Positions 1-8,465 are shown, numbered from the stretch's first letter. The stretch is 64,000 nt of DNA from Prevotella pectinovora (GCF_000834015.1 NZ_JXQI01000021.1:62001-126000); one strand, 5' to 3'. Notes: generated by a model from the letters alone, not told the origin. Translations and numbers: made by a program.

Positions 1-373
1 TCTGGTTGTTGAGCAGGTCCATGAGCTGTCCGTTGTCCTTGGCATAGAGCTTCACGAGCATTGTGTAAGGACCGGTGGTGAAATGGCACTCCACGATTTC
101 CGGAATATGCTCCAGCTGCTCCACAACAGCCTTATACATGCTACCCTTCTGAAGGGTGATGCCCACATAAGTACAGGTAGAGAAACCGAGGCTCTTCGGG
201 TCTACGTCGAATTTGCTGCCCGTTATCACTCCATCCTCTGTCAGATGCTGCACACGCTGATGGATGGCTGCACGTGAAACGTTACATTCTGCCGCTACGT
301 CTTTGAACGGCATTCTTGCATTCTTAGAAAGGATACTAAGTATCTTTTTGTCAAGTCTGTCTATCTTTTCCAT
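1..373 (-). CDS. Lrp/AsnC-family transcriptional regulator (C-terminus cut off)
   Basis: The reading frame enters from the left edge of the window and starts with an ATG at 373, giving about 124 residues. The N-terminus (MEKIDRLDKKIL) is followed by a helix-turn-helix region (NARMPFKDVAAECNVSRAAI) typical of the Lrp/AsnC family. After it comes the start of the ligand-binding RAM domain (segments CTYVGITL and VECHFTTGPYTMLVK). Members of this family bind DNA as oligomers and respond to amino acids; which genes this one controls cannot be told here. It is divergent from the cyclophilin gene at 904 and has its own promoter-like box at 488-495. The rest of the domain lies outside the window. Confidence 0.9.
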   Translation of the reverse strand, partial: MEKIDRLDKKILSILSKNARMPFKDVAAECNVSRAAIHQRVQHLTEDGVITGSKFDVDPKSLGFSTCTYVGITLQKGSMYKAVVEQLEHIPEIVECHFTTGPYTMLVKLYAKDNGQLMDLLNNQ

Positions 374-487
374 AAGAATAAATTACTATTTGGTTCTAAT
401 ATTATGTTTTATCTTAAAAATGTGCTTTCTACATGGCATTTATAGCATTTTTCACAACATTTGAGCTATTTGCTATTTGCCAATAAG

Positions 488-518
488 CAAAATTAGTGGT
501 TTTTTATAAACCGCACAA
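488..518 (-). promoter_or_regulatory. Bacteroidetes-type promoter for the Lrp-family gene
   Basis: On the minus strand TAATTTTG (488-495) fits the TAnnTTTG -7 box. A TTG lies 20 bases upstream (516-518), as expected for the -33 element. The predicted leader to the ATG at 373 is about 110 bases. Confidence 0.55.
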
Positions 519-731
519 CATTTTGGCGGTTAAAATTAGTTTTTTTGCAACAAATTGGTTGTTTCCCTTCATTTTCCTTTAGGTTCGGCTAATTATTAGC
601 CAATATCGCCTTGTCTCCGCTTTTTTTCTCTTGATATATGATAAGGTGAACGTTATGGTCGATACAGGAGGCGACGTTGCCTTGTAATCCAAAAATAATG
701 ACGAATACCTCGGCTATTTGGGAAAAAGGTG

Positions 732-739
732 TAACTTTG
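732..739 (+). promoter_or_regulatory. Possible -7 box for the cyclophilin gene
   Basis: TAACTTTG matches TAnnTTTG exactly. There is no clear -33 element at the right distance, and the implied leader would be about 155 bases, so this is a moderate call. Confidence 0.35.
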
Positions 740-774
740 TGGTCGCGGATTATGAAGGATAAGTAAAAACCGGC

Positions 775-856
775 AAAATGCGCCTTATCAAAACGAAAGA
801 CTGCAAGCGGTTTAAATAAGACTCCGTTAAAGGTCTAATTACCGTTTTTATCCCTC
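775..856. repeat. Degenerate fragment of the 190-bp MITE-like element
   Basis: The stretch follows the right half of the element at 2081-2270: GCGCCTTATC, then AAAGACTGCAAGCGGT, then a run resembling AAACGGCCTAATGACCGATT with many substitutions. It is read as an old, partly eroded copy. Confidence 0.45.
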
Positions 857-903
857 ATAGTCGGTCATTGACATTCGAAACTTTAAATAATACCTATTGA
901 TAT

Positions 904-1602
904 ATGAAAAATATTCTATTGATTATTTCGCTGTTTGCGATTTGTGTCGGCGTGAAGGGGCAGACAATGAAGGGGGATGTGCGTCCGGAGGTGCTCATCG
1001 AGACTACGATGGGAAATATACGGGTGGAACTGTATAACGAGACACCGCTTCATCGTGACAATTTTCTGAAACTCATCAGAGAGGACCATTTCTATGACTC
1101 GCTACTGTTTCATCGTGTGATACCCGATTTCATGATCCAGGGCGGCGACCCTTCCAGCAAGAATGCTCCCAAGGGGGCAATGCTCGGCGAGCATTCACTG
1201 GGCTACACCTTGCCGGCCGAGATCCGTTTGCCTCAGATTTTCCATAAGCGCGGTGCGTTGGCGGCAGCCCGCGAACCCGATGATGTCAATCCGAAGCATG
1301 AGTCGAGCAGTACGCAGTTTTATATCGTCTACGGCAGACGGCAGGGCGAGAAGGGACTGCAGCGGGGACGTGAGAATCTGGAAAAACTCTTCGGCGACAG
1401 TATCAGGATGACGAAGGAGATGGAGGATGTGTATACCACCGTGGGCGGCACGCCACATCTCGATGGAGCCTATACGGTGTTCGGTCAGGTGGTAGAAGGT
1501 ATGGATGTGGTTGACCGCATCCAGCACGTTGAGCGTGATGCCAACGACAGACCGCTGGAGGATGTAAGGATTATCCGTGCCACGATATTGAGGGACAAGT
1601 AA
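904..1602 (+). CDS. Secreted cyclophilin-type peptidyl-prolyl cis-trans isomerase
   Basis: 232 residues. An N-terminal signal peptide (about residues 1-20, ending VGVKGQ) is followed by one cyclophilin domain. The domain carries family motifs (FHRVIPDFMIQGGDP near residue 62, SSSTQFYIVYG, and a late HLDGAYTVFGQVVEGMDVV). Enzymes of this family turn proline peptide bonds and help fold exported proteins. The signal peptide points to the periplasm. A family-typical insertion (KGLQRGRENLEKLFGD) sits between the last two motifs. It stands alone on the plus strand, but three FKBP-type isomerases lie on the opposite strand just beyond a repeat cluster, so the region is rich in folding enzymes. Confidence 0.93.
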   Translation: MKNILLIISLFAICVGVKGQTMKGDVRPEVLIETTMGNIRVELYNETPLHRDNFLKLIREDHFYDSLLFHRVIPDFMIQGGDPSSKNAPKGAMLGEHSLGYTLPAEIRLPQIFHKRGALAAAREPDDVNPKHESSSTQFYIVYGRRQGEKGLQRGRENLEKLFGDSIRMTKEMEDVYTTVGGTPHLDGAYTVFGQVVEGMDVVDRIQHVERDANDRPLEDVRIIRATILRDK

Positions 1603-1798
1603 TACAAGTTGACGAGTAGACAAGTTGATGAGTTGACAATGAGATTCGCCTTTTAAACCTTGCAAACAATGATTGTCAGGTTTGGATATGTCCAAGAGCG
1701 TATGGAGGTTAGACAAGAGCCATGATATGATTTGAGACAAAAACCGGGATAAAACTAAGGTTGGTGAGGATATTCAAAACCAAGACCCATTATAACCT

Positions 1799-2039
1799 CA
1801 AACCCATCCTAACCTTCCCAAAGGGAAGGAACAAGTTACTATGCCAATCATTTCAGCCAATGAACTTCAGCCCCCACCTAACCTCCCCCGTAGGGGAGGG
1901 ACAGTTACCATTGGCAGTATGATTATTGCCTGTTGTAAACGTAAGTTTGCACCACTATAACTATCAGAGTATCAATGGTTTATCGAAGACAGCGGTAACT
2001 GTCCCTCCCCTACGGGGGAGGTTAGGTGGGGGCTGATGA
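1799..2039. repeat. Cluster of GC-rich palindromic intergenic repeats
   Basis: Two repeat modules are seen: CCCATCCTAACCTTCCC with AAGGGAAGGAACAAGTTACT (1804-1840), and CAGCCCCCACCTAACCTCCC with CGTAGGGGAGGGACAG (from 1868). An inverted copy of the second module sits at 1996-2039. The same modules recur in four other intergenic regions of this window. No protein frame is present. Confidence 0.85.
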
Positions 2040-2080
2040 CAATAACTTGAGAAACTTCCTTGTTCCCTCGTCATATAAAT

Positions 2081-2270
2081 TATCCCGAATCGGTCGTTAG
2101 GGCTTGCTTGGATTTTGTTCTTTTAGAAGAGTGGATTTTGTTTGGCTTTTAATGAGTAATAGCGAGCTATTGCGAATTAAAAACAGACAAAAGACGCCTT
2201 ATAAAAAACAAAAGACTGCAAGCAGTAATTAAAAAATACAATAAACGGCCTAATGACCGATTTGGGATTA
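2081..2270 (-). repeat. MITE-like element, copy A (190 bp, terminal inverted repeats)
   Basis: The ends are inverted repeats of about 20 bp (ATCCCGAATCGGTCGTTAGG left, CCTAATGACCGATTTGGGAT right). The inside is AT-rich, holds the palindrome AATAGCGAGCTATT, and has no coding capacity. Two other nearly full copies lie at 44384-44575 and 48829-49020 in the opposite orientation. Confidence 0.75.
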
Positions 2271-2277
2271 TACAATA

Positions 2278-2310
2278 GAAGAGGGCGTGTCATTGCGACA
2301 CGCCCTCTTC
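2278..2310 (-). terminator. Strong hairpin after the FKBP gene
   Basis: Perfect 14-bp arms (GAAGAGGGCGTGTC and GACACGCCCTCTTC) enclose a 5-base loop, 53 bases downstream of the FKBP stop at 2364. There is no clean T-tract on the minus strand, so the terminator role is inferred. Confidence 0.6.
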
Positions 2311-2363
2311 ACATAACTTCTTTTATTGGTGTATGGAATTTATCCCCAACCGTTTGTCTGGGT

Positions 2364-3359
2364 TTATTTCTTCTTGGCCTTTGGAGTAGCCTTCATAGTT
2401 ATACCCTTCTTGGCAGTAGCCTTCTTAGTAGCGGTCTTCTCCTCGACCTTTACCTCAGCCTTTGGCTTCTCGATGTCTACAAGCTCAACGGTGAAGATGA
2501 GAGCTTCATAAGGTTTGATGTTGCGGCCGGAACCTCTCTCGCCATAAGCAAGGTCGTAAGGGATGTAGATTTCCCACTTGCTGCCTACAGGCATCAGCTG
2601 CAGAGCCTCTGTCCAGCCCTTGATCACCTGGTTCAGACCGAACGTGGTAGTCTGTGGGTTGCGCTTGTAGCTGCTGTCAAACACCTTTCCGTCGATGCTC
2701 TTGCCCTCGTATTTCACGGTCACGCGGTCTGTAGCCTTTGGCTTCTCGCCCTTGCCTTCAGTGATGACCTTATACTGCAGTCCGTCGGGCAGAGTCACCA
2801 CACCCTGCTTCTTTGCGTTCTCGGCGAGGAAATCCTCACCCTTCTTCTTTGTAGCCTTCTCCATACACTCCTTGTTTGCCTTCTCAGCCTCAGTCATGTA
2901 AGCCTGTGCCACAGAGTCTGAGAGCAAGCTGTCGTCCTTCAGCAGCGATGCGATGAATCCCTTGTTGAAGAGCTCGGAGTTGATAGAGTCCTTATATTCC
3001 TTGAACTGCTCCTTGCGGTAAGGCAGCATTCCCTGCTCCACCATGAGAGCAATCTGCTGTCCTGCAGCGTAAGCCTGAACCTTAGGGTCGTTGATGTTCT
3101 TATACATGTCGTTGAAACCGCGAGCCACTTCGGCGATGTCCTTCTCCTCCACATTGTATTTCTGCTTCAGGAATGGCAGCAGTCCGTTTGTCTGTGCCTT
3201 TCCGGCAGCATAGCTCAGCGAGTCAGAAGAAGTGGCGAGTTTCACCACCTCCACTGTTTCAACAGTTTTCTTCTTCTTGTCCTTTTTCTTAGCGGCGAAA
3301 GCCGTTGTAGTGAGGCTGCCCGCCAGGATGACGAGTGCTAAGAATAATGTTTTTTTCAT
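2364..3359 (-). CDS. Secreted FKBP-type peptidyl-prolyl isomerase with Lys-rich tail
   Basis: 331 residues. A signal peptide (about 1-22, ending TTTAFAA) is followed by a Lys-rich linker, an FKBP N-terminal dimerisation domain (about 40-180) and an FKBP catalytic domain (about 195-295). The catalytic domain shows VTVKYEGKSIDGKVFDSS and LMPVGSKWEIYIPYDLAYG. The last 35 residues are nearly all Lys, Ala, Thr and Val (TATKKATAKKGITMKATPKA), an unusual basic extension. It is the last of three FKBP genes in a row on the minus strand. The gap to the gene upstream holds a small 16-bp tandem repeat. Likely periplasmic prolyl isomerase and chaperone. Confidence 0.92.
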   Translation of the reverse strand: MKKTLFLALVILAGSLTTTAFAAKKKDKKKKTVETVEVVKLATSSDSLSYAAGKAQTNGLLPFLKQKYNVEEKDIAEVARGFNDMYKNINDPKVQAYAAGQQIALMVEQGMLPYRKEQFKEYKDSINSELFNKGFIASLLKDDSLLSDSVAQAYMTEAEKANKECMEKATKKKGEDFLAENAKKQGVVTLPDGLQYKVITEGKGEKPKATDRVTVKYEGKSIDGKVFDSSYKRNPQTTTFGLNQVIKGWTEALQLMPVGSKWEIYIPYDLAYGERGSGRNIKPYEALIFTVELVDIEKPKAEVKVEEKTATKKATAKKGITMKATPKAKKK

Positions 3360-3378
3360 TGTTGTATTTTATTTTTTA

Positions 3379-3426
3379 GTTGACGAGTTGACAAGTTGAC
3401 GAGTTGACAAGTTGACGAGTTGACAA
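3379..3426. repeat. Short tandem repeat (16 bp x 3)
   Basis: Three copies of GTTGACGAGTTGACAA, itself two near-identical 8-mers, lie between two FKBP genes. Similar stray runs occur after the cyclophilin gene (about 1608-1640) and before fabF (about 41545). Confidence 0.8.
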
Positions 3427-3479
3427 AGAGATTTTCTTTGCCCTTTACTCGTCTACTTGTCCACTTGTTTTATTCTTGT

Positions 3480-4439
3480 TTATCGGTTCTGCTGTGCTTT
3501 CGTTGCAGCCTCAATCTGGGCGCGCTGCTCAGGTGTGAGCTGCTGTCCTGCAGGCTGTGCCTTTCCCTTCTCTGTGCTGATGAGCTCTATTTTGAAGATG
3601 AGAGTAGAGAATGGCTTTATCTTGCCGCCGGTGTCACGTGTGCCGTAAGCCTGCTCTTGAGGAATCATAACCTCCCAAACGCTACCTACAGGCATGTGTG
3701 TAAGAGCCTCTGTGAATCCCGGTATAACCTGGTTTACAAAGAATTCAGCAGGAATTTTCTGGCCGAAGTTGCCGTCGAACACCTTTCCGTCGATAGTCTT
3801 TCCTTCATACATGATCTTTACAGAAGAGTTAGCTCCAGGAATCTCTCCCTTGCCCTCCTTGATCACCTTGTAGCAAACGCCCTTTCCGAGCTTCTTCACG
3901 TCGGCACCCTTTGCATATTTGGCAGCGAAAGCCTCGTTCTGCTTCTTGTATGCACCGTATGTCTCCTCCAGAGCCTTGTTCTTTATCTCGGTCATCTTTC
4001 TCTGTGTCACATCCTGTGCCTTGTTCATAGTCATGATGCCGCCCTTGCCTGTTGTTCCGCTGATGAAACCGGCCATGAAGTTCTTCAGAGAGATGGTCTT
4101 TGTGGAGTCTTCGCCGAAGAGCTCGTGGTTGATGCCCCTCACCAGCTGGTTGCTGAGCTGTTGGCCAATCTGTATACCGGCATAGTATGCGGCCTTCTTC
4201 TTGTCGTCGCCGGCATTGGCACCCTCGTTGAGGCCCTTGATGAATTCGTCGATATATGCTGTGTCAACGCCAAGGTTGCTCACGAGATAGTCTTTCAGTC
4301 CGTTAGACTGAGCCATACCGATAGCGTAGCTCAGTGAGTCAACGTCGTTCTTCAAATCGGCCTTTGGAGTTGACTTTCCACAAGAGGCCAGACCTGCGGC
4401 TACTACAGCTGCCGCAGCAAACAATGTAATTTTTTTCAT
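3480..4439 (-). CDS. FKBP-type peptidyl-prolyl isomerase, predicted lipoprotein
   Basis: 319 residues. The N-terminus MKKITLFAAAAVVAAGLASC ends in a lipobox with Cys20, so a membrane-anchored lipoprotein is predicted. An FKBP N-terminal domain (about 30-195) with a long helical region precedes the catalytic domain (about 205-295). The catalytic domain has VKIMYEGKTIDGKVFDGN and HMPVGSVWEVMIPQEQAYG. The C-terminal tail is Gln- and Ala-rich. It is the middle gene of the FKBP run, 62 bases downstream of the short FKBP gene and 120 bases upstream of the next. Co-transcription is likely from the spacing, not proven. Confidence 0.92.
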   Translation of the reverse strand: MKKITLFAAAAVVAAGLASCGKSTPKADLKNDVDSLSYAIGMAQSNGLKDYLVSNLGVDTAYIDEFIKGLNEGANAGDDKKKAAYYAGIQIGQQLSNQLVRGINHELFGEDSTKTISLKNFMAGFISGTTGKGGIMTMNKAQDVTQRKMTEIKNKALEETYGAYKKQNEAFAAKYAKGADVKKLGKGVCYKVIKEGKGEIPGANSSVKIMYEGKTIDGKVFDGNFGQKIPAEFFVNQVIPGFTEALTHMPVGSVWEVMIPQEQAYGTRDTGGKIKPFSTLIFKIELISTEKGKAQPAGQQLTPEQRAQIEAATKAQQNR

Positions 4440-4501
4440 CGTCGTATTATAATTGTTATAGTTTTCTTTCTTGTCCTTTTCCTTATGCGATAAGGTCTTC
4501 C

Positions 4502-5107
4502 TTACATCACCTCGAGCAGTTCAACGTCGAAGATGAGCGTTGCGAATGGAGGGATAGAACCGCCTGCTCCGCTCTCGCCGTAAGCGAGGATATAAGGGAT
4601 ATAGAAACGATACTTCGCGCCCTCCTGCATGAGCTGCAGGCCTTCTGTCCATCCCGGAATCACCTGGTTGAGCGGGAACACCGCCGGTTCGTTGCGCTTG
4701 TAGCTGCTGTCAAACACCTGTCCGTTGATGAGAGTTCCCTCGTAGTGGCATTTCACCTGGTCGGTAGCCTTAGGCTTTTTGCCGTTGCCCTCTCTCAGCA
4801 CCTCATACTGCAGACCGCTCTTGAGAGTCACCACACCCTCCTTCTTGCCGTTCTCGGCGAGGAATTTCTCTCCCTCAGCCTTTGCAGCCTTTCCCTGCTC
4901 GGCGCGGATGGCGTTGATGCGCTCCTCCTGCTGGCGGAAATACTCCTGAACGATTGTCTGTGCGTCCTTGTGTGGAACCTTCAGTACGTTACCGTTGATG
5001 ACGTCTTTGATAGCGTCGGCGAAATCGTCGATGTTAAGGTCCGACGCACCCATCTGTGCCAACTGCTGGCCGATGCCCAAACCGAGGGCGTAGCTTACTT
5101 TGTCCAT
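4502..5107 (-). CDS. FKBP-type peptidyl-prolyl isomerase, no signal peptide
   Basis: 201 residues starting MDKVSYALGLGIGQQLAQ. An FKBP N-terminal domain (about 1-90) is joined to a catalytic domain (about 105-200, with VKCHYEGTLINGQVFDSS and LMQEGAKYRFYIPYILAYG). No signal peptide or lipobox is visible, so this member of the run is probably cytoplasmic, unlike the two downstream paralogues. It is the first gene of the minus-strand FKBP run and has a good promoter box at 5232-5239, about 125 bases upstream. Confidence 0.92.
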   Translation of the reverse strand: MDKVSYALGLGIGQQLAQMGASDLNIDDFADAIKDVINGNVLKVPHKDAQTIVQEYFRQQEERINAIRAEQGKAAKAEGEKFLAENGKKEGVVTLKSGLQYEVLREGNGKKPKATDQVKCHYEGTLINGQVFDSSYKRNEPAVFPLNQVIPGWTEGLQLMQEGAKYRFYIPYILAYGESGAGGSIPPFATLIFDVELLEVM

Positions 5108-5231
5108 TTGCTTATGTATAATATTTATTGTTTATATTCCTGAATATGTATGCGTATGCGCTGTGCGCCACAATACATTCCAGATGCTGAAACACCGTTG
5201 ATTATCACGGCGCTTCAGCATCAAAAGCGCA

Positions 5232-5239
5232 CAAAGGTA
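5232..5239 (-). promoter_or_regulatory. Promoter of the FKBP gene run
   Basis: TACCTTTG on the minus strand matches the TAnnTTTG -7 box exactly. It lies back to back with the plus-strand box at 5283-5290. Confidence 0.55.
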
Positions 5240-5262
5240 CTATTTTTATCTGACTAAGTATG

Positions 5263-5290
5263 TTGTATTAAAGAAAAAATGCTAATTTTG
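5263..5290 (+). promoter_or_regulatory. Promoter of the sirtuin-transporter pair
   Basis: TAATTTTG (5283-5290) matches TAnnTTTG, with TTG at 5263-5265, 17 bases upstream. Transcription would begin near 5297 and lead into the start at 5357. Confidence 0.5.
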
Positions 5291-5356
5291 TGCATTCTTA
5301 ATTTATTTTGAGCCTCCTTTAGTGTGGTTCCTTGTTGTTCAATAATAATTCTGACT

Positions 5357-6061
5357 ATGAAGAAAATTGTAGTGCTGACAGGTGCCGGCATGTCGGCAGA
5401 AAGCGGACTGAGCACCTTTCGTGATGCCGACGGTCTATGGGAGAACTATCCCGTGGCGCGAGTGGCAACCCATGAGGCCTGGGAGACAGATCCCGACTAC
5501 GTGAATGACTTCTACAACATGCTCCGCGGAAAACTTCTTGAGGCGAAGCCCAACAGGGGGCATGAGCTGGTGGCTGCCCTGCAGGAGAAATACGATGTCA
5601 GCGTGGTGACCCAGAATGTTGACAATCTGCATGAGCAGGCTGGCTCCAGAAAGGTGATACATCTGCATGGCGAGCTCATGAAGGTGTGCTCGTCGAGGGA
5701 CCCCTACAATCCACATTTCATCAAGACCCTTGCTCCCGGCAATCTCACCGTTGCCCATGGCGAGAAGGCAGGCGACGGTTCGCTGCTCCGTCCCTTCATC
5801 GTGTTCTTCGGCGAGAGCGTGCCGATGATCGAACCGGCTGTTGAAGAGGTGGAGAAAGCCGACATGATGATCATCATCGGCACGTCGCTTGTGGTATATC
5901 CAGCCGCCGGACTCGTGCGCTATGTGCGTCCCGGAGCTCCGATATATCTCATCGACCCCAAGCCTTCGGTCTCAGACTCCCGTAGCGACATCCGTCAGAT
6001 AGTGAAGGGAGCGTCGGCAGGAATGGAAGAACTCATGCAGATACTGGAGAAAGAAGGATAA
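5357..6061 (+). CDS. Sir2-family NAD-dependent protein deacylase lacking zinc cysteines
   Basis: 234 residues from the ATG at 5357 (MKKIVVLTGAGMSAESG). An in-frame ATG 33 bases upstream is possible but would add a non-conserved leader. NAD-binding and catalytic motifs are present: GAGMSAESGLSTFRDADGLW, TQNVDNLHEQAG, the catalytic His in VIHLHGEL, and IIGTSLVVYPAAGLV. Family members remove acyl groups from lysine using NAD. The segment after the catalytic His, which in most sirtuins carries four zinc-binding cysteines, has only one (MKVCSSRDP), so zinc is probably not bound. I recall similar zinc-less forms in other Bacteroidetes. The transporter gene follows after 34 bases, suggesting one operon. 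Confidence 0.93.
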   Translation: MKKIVVLTGAGMSAESGLSTFRDADGLWENYPVARVATHEAWETDPDYVNDFYNMLRGKLLEAKPNRGHELVAALQEKYDVSVVTQNVDNLHEQAGSRKVIHLHGELMKVCSSRDPYNPHFIKTLAPGNLTVAHGEKAGDGSLLRPFIVFFGESVPMIEPAVEEVEKADMMIIIGTSLVVYPAAGLVRYVRPGAPIYLIDPKPSVSDSRSDIRQIVKGASAGMEELMQILEKEG

Positions 6062-6095
6062 GAAGTGTAAATCAAAACAATAATAACCAAAATCT

Positions 6096-8090
6096 ATGGA
6101 AGAAAACAAGAAAGACAATGTGCAGCTTCCGGACAATGCGTTCCGAGAGCTGAAAGAGGGGGAACAGTATGAACCCGTCATGAGCCCCAAGAAAGTGTAT
6201 CCGGAGGTAAACATGTGGTCTGTGACCTGGGGTATCGTGATGACGATGCTCTTCTCAGCCGCTGCCGCCTACCTCGGACTCAAGGTGGGCCAGGTGTTTG
6301 AGGCAGCCATTCCTATCGCCATCATCGCCGTGGGAGTGTCTACAGCCGCCAAGCGCAGCAAGGCATTGGGCGAGAACGTCATCATCCAGAGCATCGGAGC
6401 CTGTTCGGGAGCCGTGGTGGCAGGAGCCATCTTCACTCTGCCTGCCATCTATATCCTGCAGGCCAAGTATCCCGACATGGCAGTATCGTTCTTCAAGATT
6501 TTCCTCAGTTCGCTGCTCGGCGGTGTGATAGGAATCCTGTTCCTCATCCCGTTCCGCAAGTATTTCGTCAGCGACATGCACGGAAAGTATCCTTTCCCTG
6601 AAGCCACCGCCACTACCCAGGTGCTCGTTTCCGGTGCCAAGGGCGGAAGCCAGGCAAAACCGCTGCTGCTCGCCGGTATCGTGGGCGGACTCTACGACTT
6701 CATCGTCGCCACCTTCGGATGGTGGAACGAGATGTTCACCACGCGTGTCATCGGACTGGGCGAGACGCTTGCCGACAAGGCGAAGCTCGTGTTCAAGGTC
6801 AACACCGGAGCTGCCGTGTTCGGTCTCGGATATATCATCGGTCTGAAATACGCCTTCATCATCACCCTCGGTTCGCTTGCCGTATGGTGGGTGCTCGTGC
6901 CGGGAATGGGAGTTATCTTCCACGACCAGGTGCTCAACGCCTGGAACCCCGAGCTCACCACAGCCGTCGGCGCCATGTCGCCGGAGGAGATATTCAAGTA
7001 TTATGGCAAGAGCATCGGTATCGGTGGCATTGCCATGGCGGGTATCATCGGCATCATCAAGAGCTGGGGCATCATCAAGAGTGCCGTGTCGCTTGCCGCA
7101 AGGGAGATGAAGGGAAAGGGTGACACCACAGCCGACGTGCCTCGCACGCAGCGCGACATCTCGTTCAAGATCATCGCCATCGGTTCTATCGCCACCATCC
7201 TCATCACCTTCCTCTTCTTCTGGTTCGGAGTGATGGAGGGCAACCTTCTCTTCGCCATCGTCGGCATCCTGCTCGTGGCATTGATAGCATTCCTGTTCAC
7301 CACCGTGGCAGCCAACGCCATCGCCATTGTGGGTAGCAACCCTGTGTCGGGAATGACGCTGATGACTCTCATCCTCGCCTCTGTAGTGATGGTGGCAGTG
7401 GGAATGAAGGGCACCGGCGGTATGCTGGCGGCGCTCATCATGGGTGGTGTGGTATGTACCGCACTCTCTATGGCCGGCGCTTTCATCACCGACCTCAAGA
7501 TCGGCTACTGGCTCGGCACCACGCCAAAGAAGCAGGAGTCATGGAAGTTCCTCGGCACCCTCGTGTCGGCAGCTACCGTGGGCGGTGTGATGATGTTGCT
7601 CAACGAGACCTACGGATTTGACAGCGGTCAGCTTGCCGCTCCTCAGGCAAATGCCATGGCGGCGGTAATCGATCCGCTGATGAATGGTGTGGGTGCTCCT
7701 TGGATGCTCTATGCCATCGGTGCTGCCATCGCCGTAGTGCTCACCTTCTGCAAGGTGCCGGCATTGCCGTTCGCCCTCGGTATGTTTATCCCTATCGAAC
7801 TGAACACTCCGCTGCTCATCGGCGGTTTCATCAGCTGGTATGTTTCTTCGCGCTCAAAGAGCGAGAAGGTGAACAAAGACCGCAACGAGAAGGGTACTCT
7901 TATTGCCAGCGGATTCATCGCCGGTGGTGCCCTGATGGGTGTTGTCAGTGCGTTGCTGCGCTTCTTCGGAGTGAAGTTCGACTATGAAGGATGGTGGGCA
8001 AACTCATGGTCGCAGGTTGCCGCCCTCGCTGCCTACCTGCTTCTCATCATCTATTTCGTATGGGCTACGAAGGTGAAGGAAAAGAAATAA
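6096..8090 (+). CDS. OPT-family oligopeptide transporter
   Basis: 664 residues with about 15 hydrophobic segments from residue 40 to the end. A polar N-terminus (residues 1-38) lies in the cytoplasm or periplasm. Family-like segments include VTWGIVMTMLFSAAAAYLGL near residue 50, ENVIIQSIGACSGAVVAGAI, and HGKYPFPEATATTQVL. Later come NAIAIVGSNPVSGMTLMTL and VPALPFALGMFIPIELN. These match the bacterial oligopeptide transporter branch of the OPT superfamily, which imports peptides with protons. The substrate cannot be told from sequence. It follows the sirtuin gene by 34 bases and probably shares its promoter. A hairpin with a T-tract lies at 8275-8297. Confidence 0.93.
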   Translation: MEENKKDNVQLPDNAFRELKEGEQYEPVMSPKKVYPEVNMWSVTWGIVMTMLFSAAAAYLGLKVGQVFEAAIPIAIIAVGVSTAAKRSKALGENVIIQSIGACSGAVVAGAIFTLPAIYILQAKYPDMAVSFFKIFLSSLLGGVIGILFLIPFRKYFVSDMHGKYPFPEATATTQVLVSGAKGGSQAKPLLLAGIVGGLYDFIVATFGWWNEMFTTRVIGLGETLADKAKLVFKVNTGAAVFGLGYIIGLKYAFIITLGSLAVWWVLVPGMGVIFHDQVLNAWNPELTTAVGAMSPEEIFKYYGKSIGIGGIAMAGIIGIIKSWGIIKSAVSLAAREMKGKGDTTADVPRTQRDISFKIIAIGSIATILITFLFFWFGVMEGNLLFAIVGILLVALIAFLFTTVAANAIAIVGSNPVSGMTLMTLILASVVMVAVGMKGTGGMLAALIMGGVVCTALSMAGAFITDLKIGYWLGTTPKKQESWKFLGTLVSAATVGGVMMLLNETYGFDSGQLAAPQANAMAAVIDPLMNGVGAPWMLYAIGAAIAVVLTFCKVPALPFALGMFIPIELNTPLLIGGFISWYVSSRSKSEKVNKDRNEKGTLIASGFIAGGALMGVVSALLRFFGVKFDYEGWWANSWSQVAALAAYLLLIIYFVWATKVKEKK

Positions 8091-8274
8091 TCCCCTTACG
8101 ATCTGATGACCGTTTTGGAATACACACAAAACGGCCATCAGGTCATTCAATGTAATTTTTTTTATTGCTGTCTGCTACAACTTCTCTTTTTGAACATAAG
8201 TAAGACAGATTCATTTTTTTGATGATATTGAGCTAATGATTCTTGGATTTTTGTTTGGATCTTGCAGGATTTGC

Positions 8275-8297
8275 AAGTGCTTGGGCACTTCCTTTTT
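8275..8297 (+). terminator. Hairpin terminator downstream of the OPT gene
   Basis: AAGTGC, loop TTGG, GCACTT, then CCTTTTT. It is 185 bases past the OPT stop. A related hairpin (CCAAAAAGGAAG core) occurs at 18795-18822. Confidence 0.55.
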
Positions 8298-8347
8298 GGT
8301 GTATAAAGGGGGATTCGTAGACAAAAACCAGGATAAACACCTGTATC

Positions 8348-8465
8348 CTTTTGCGAGCCTCACGGCTTGATTCCTGTCGCACAGGTCGCCCTTACGAGAG
8401 CAAACTCTCGACTGTCACCCTGCACGCCATGAATCGGTGGCGACTATGTCGCCACCTCGCAAAAG
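8348..8465. other. Multi-hairpin structured element
   Basis: A 10-bp outer stem (CTTTTGCGAG at 8348, CTCGCAAAAG at 8456) encloses four more hairpins. They are GCC-tcac-GGC at 8357, CCTGT-cgc-ACAGG at 8373, CGAGAG-caaa-CTCTCG at 8395, and GGTGGCGAC-tat-GTCGCCACC at 8436. The arrangement suggests a branched RNA or a folded single-stranded DNA element. I do not recognise a known family. Confidence 0.45.

Larger units (their letters stand above)
374..903. other. 530-bp intergenic region between divergent genes
   Basis: AT-rich gap between the Lrp-family gene and the cyclophilin gene. It holds a promoter box on each strand (488-495 minus, 732-739 plus) and a worn fragment of the MITE-like repeat at 775-856. 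No open frame with a credible start or family resemblance was found. Confidence 0.6.
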
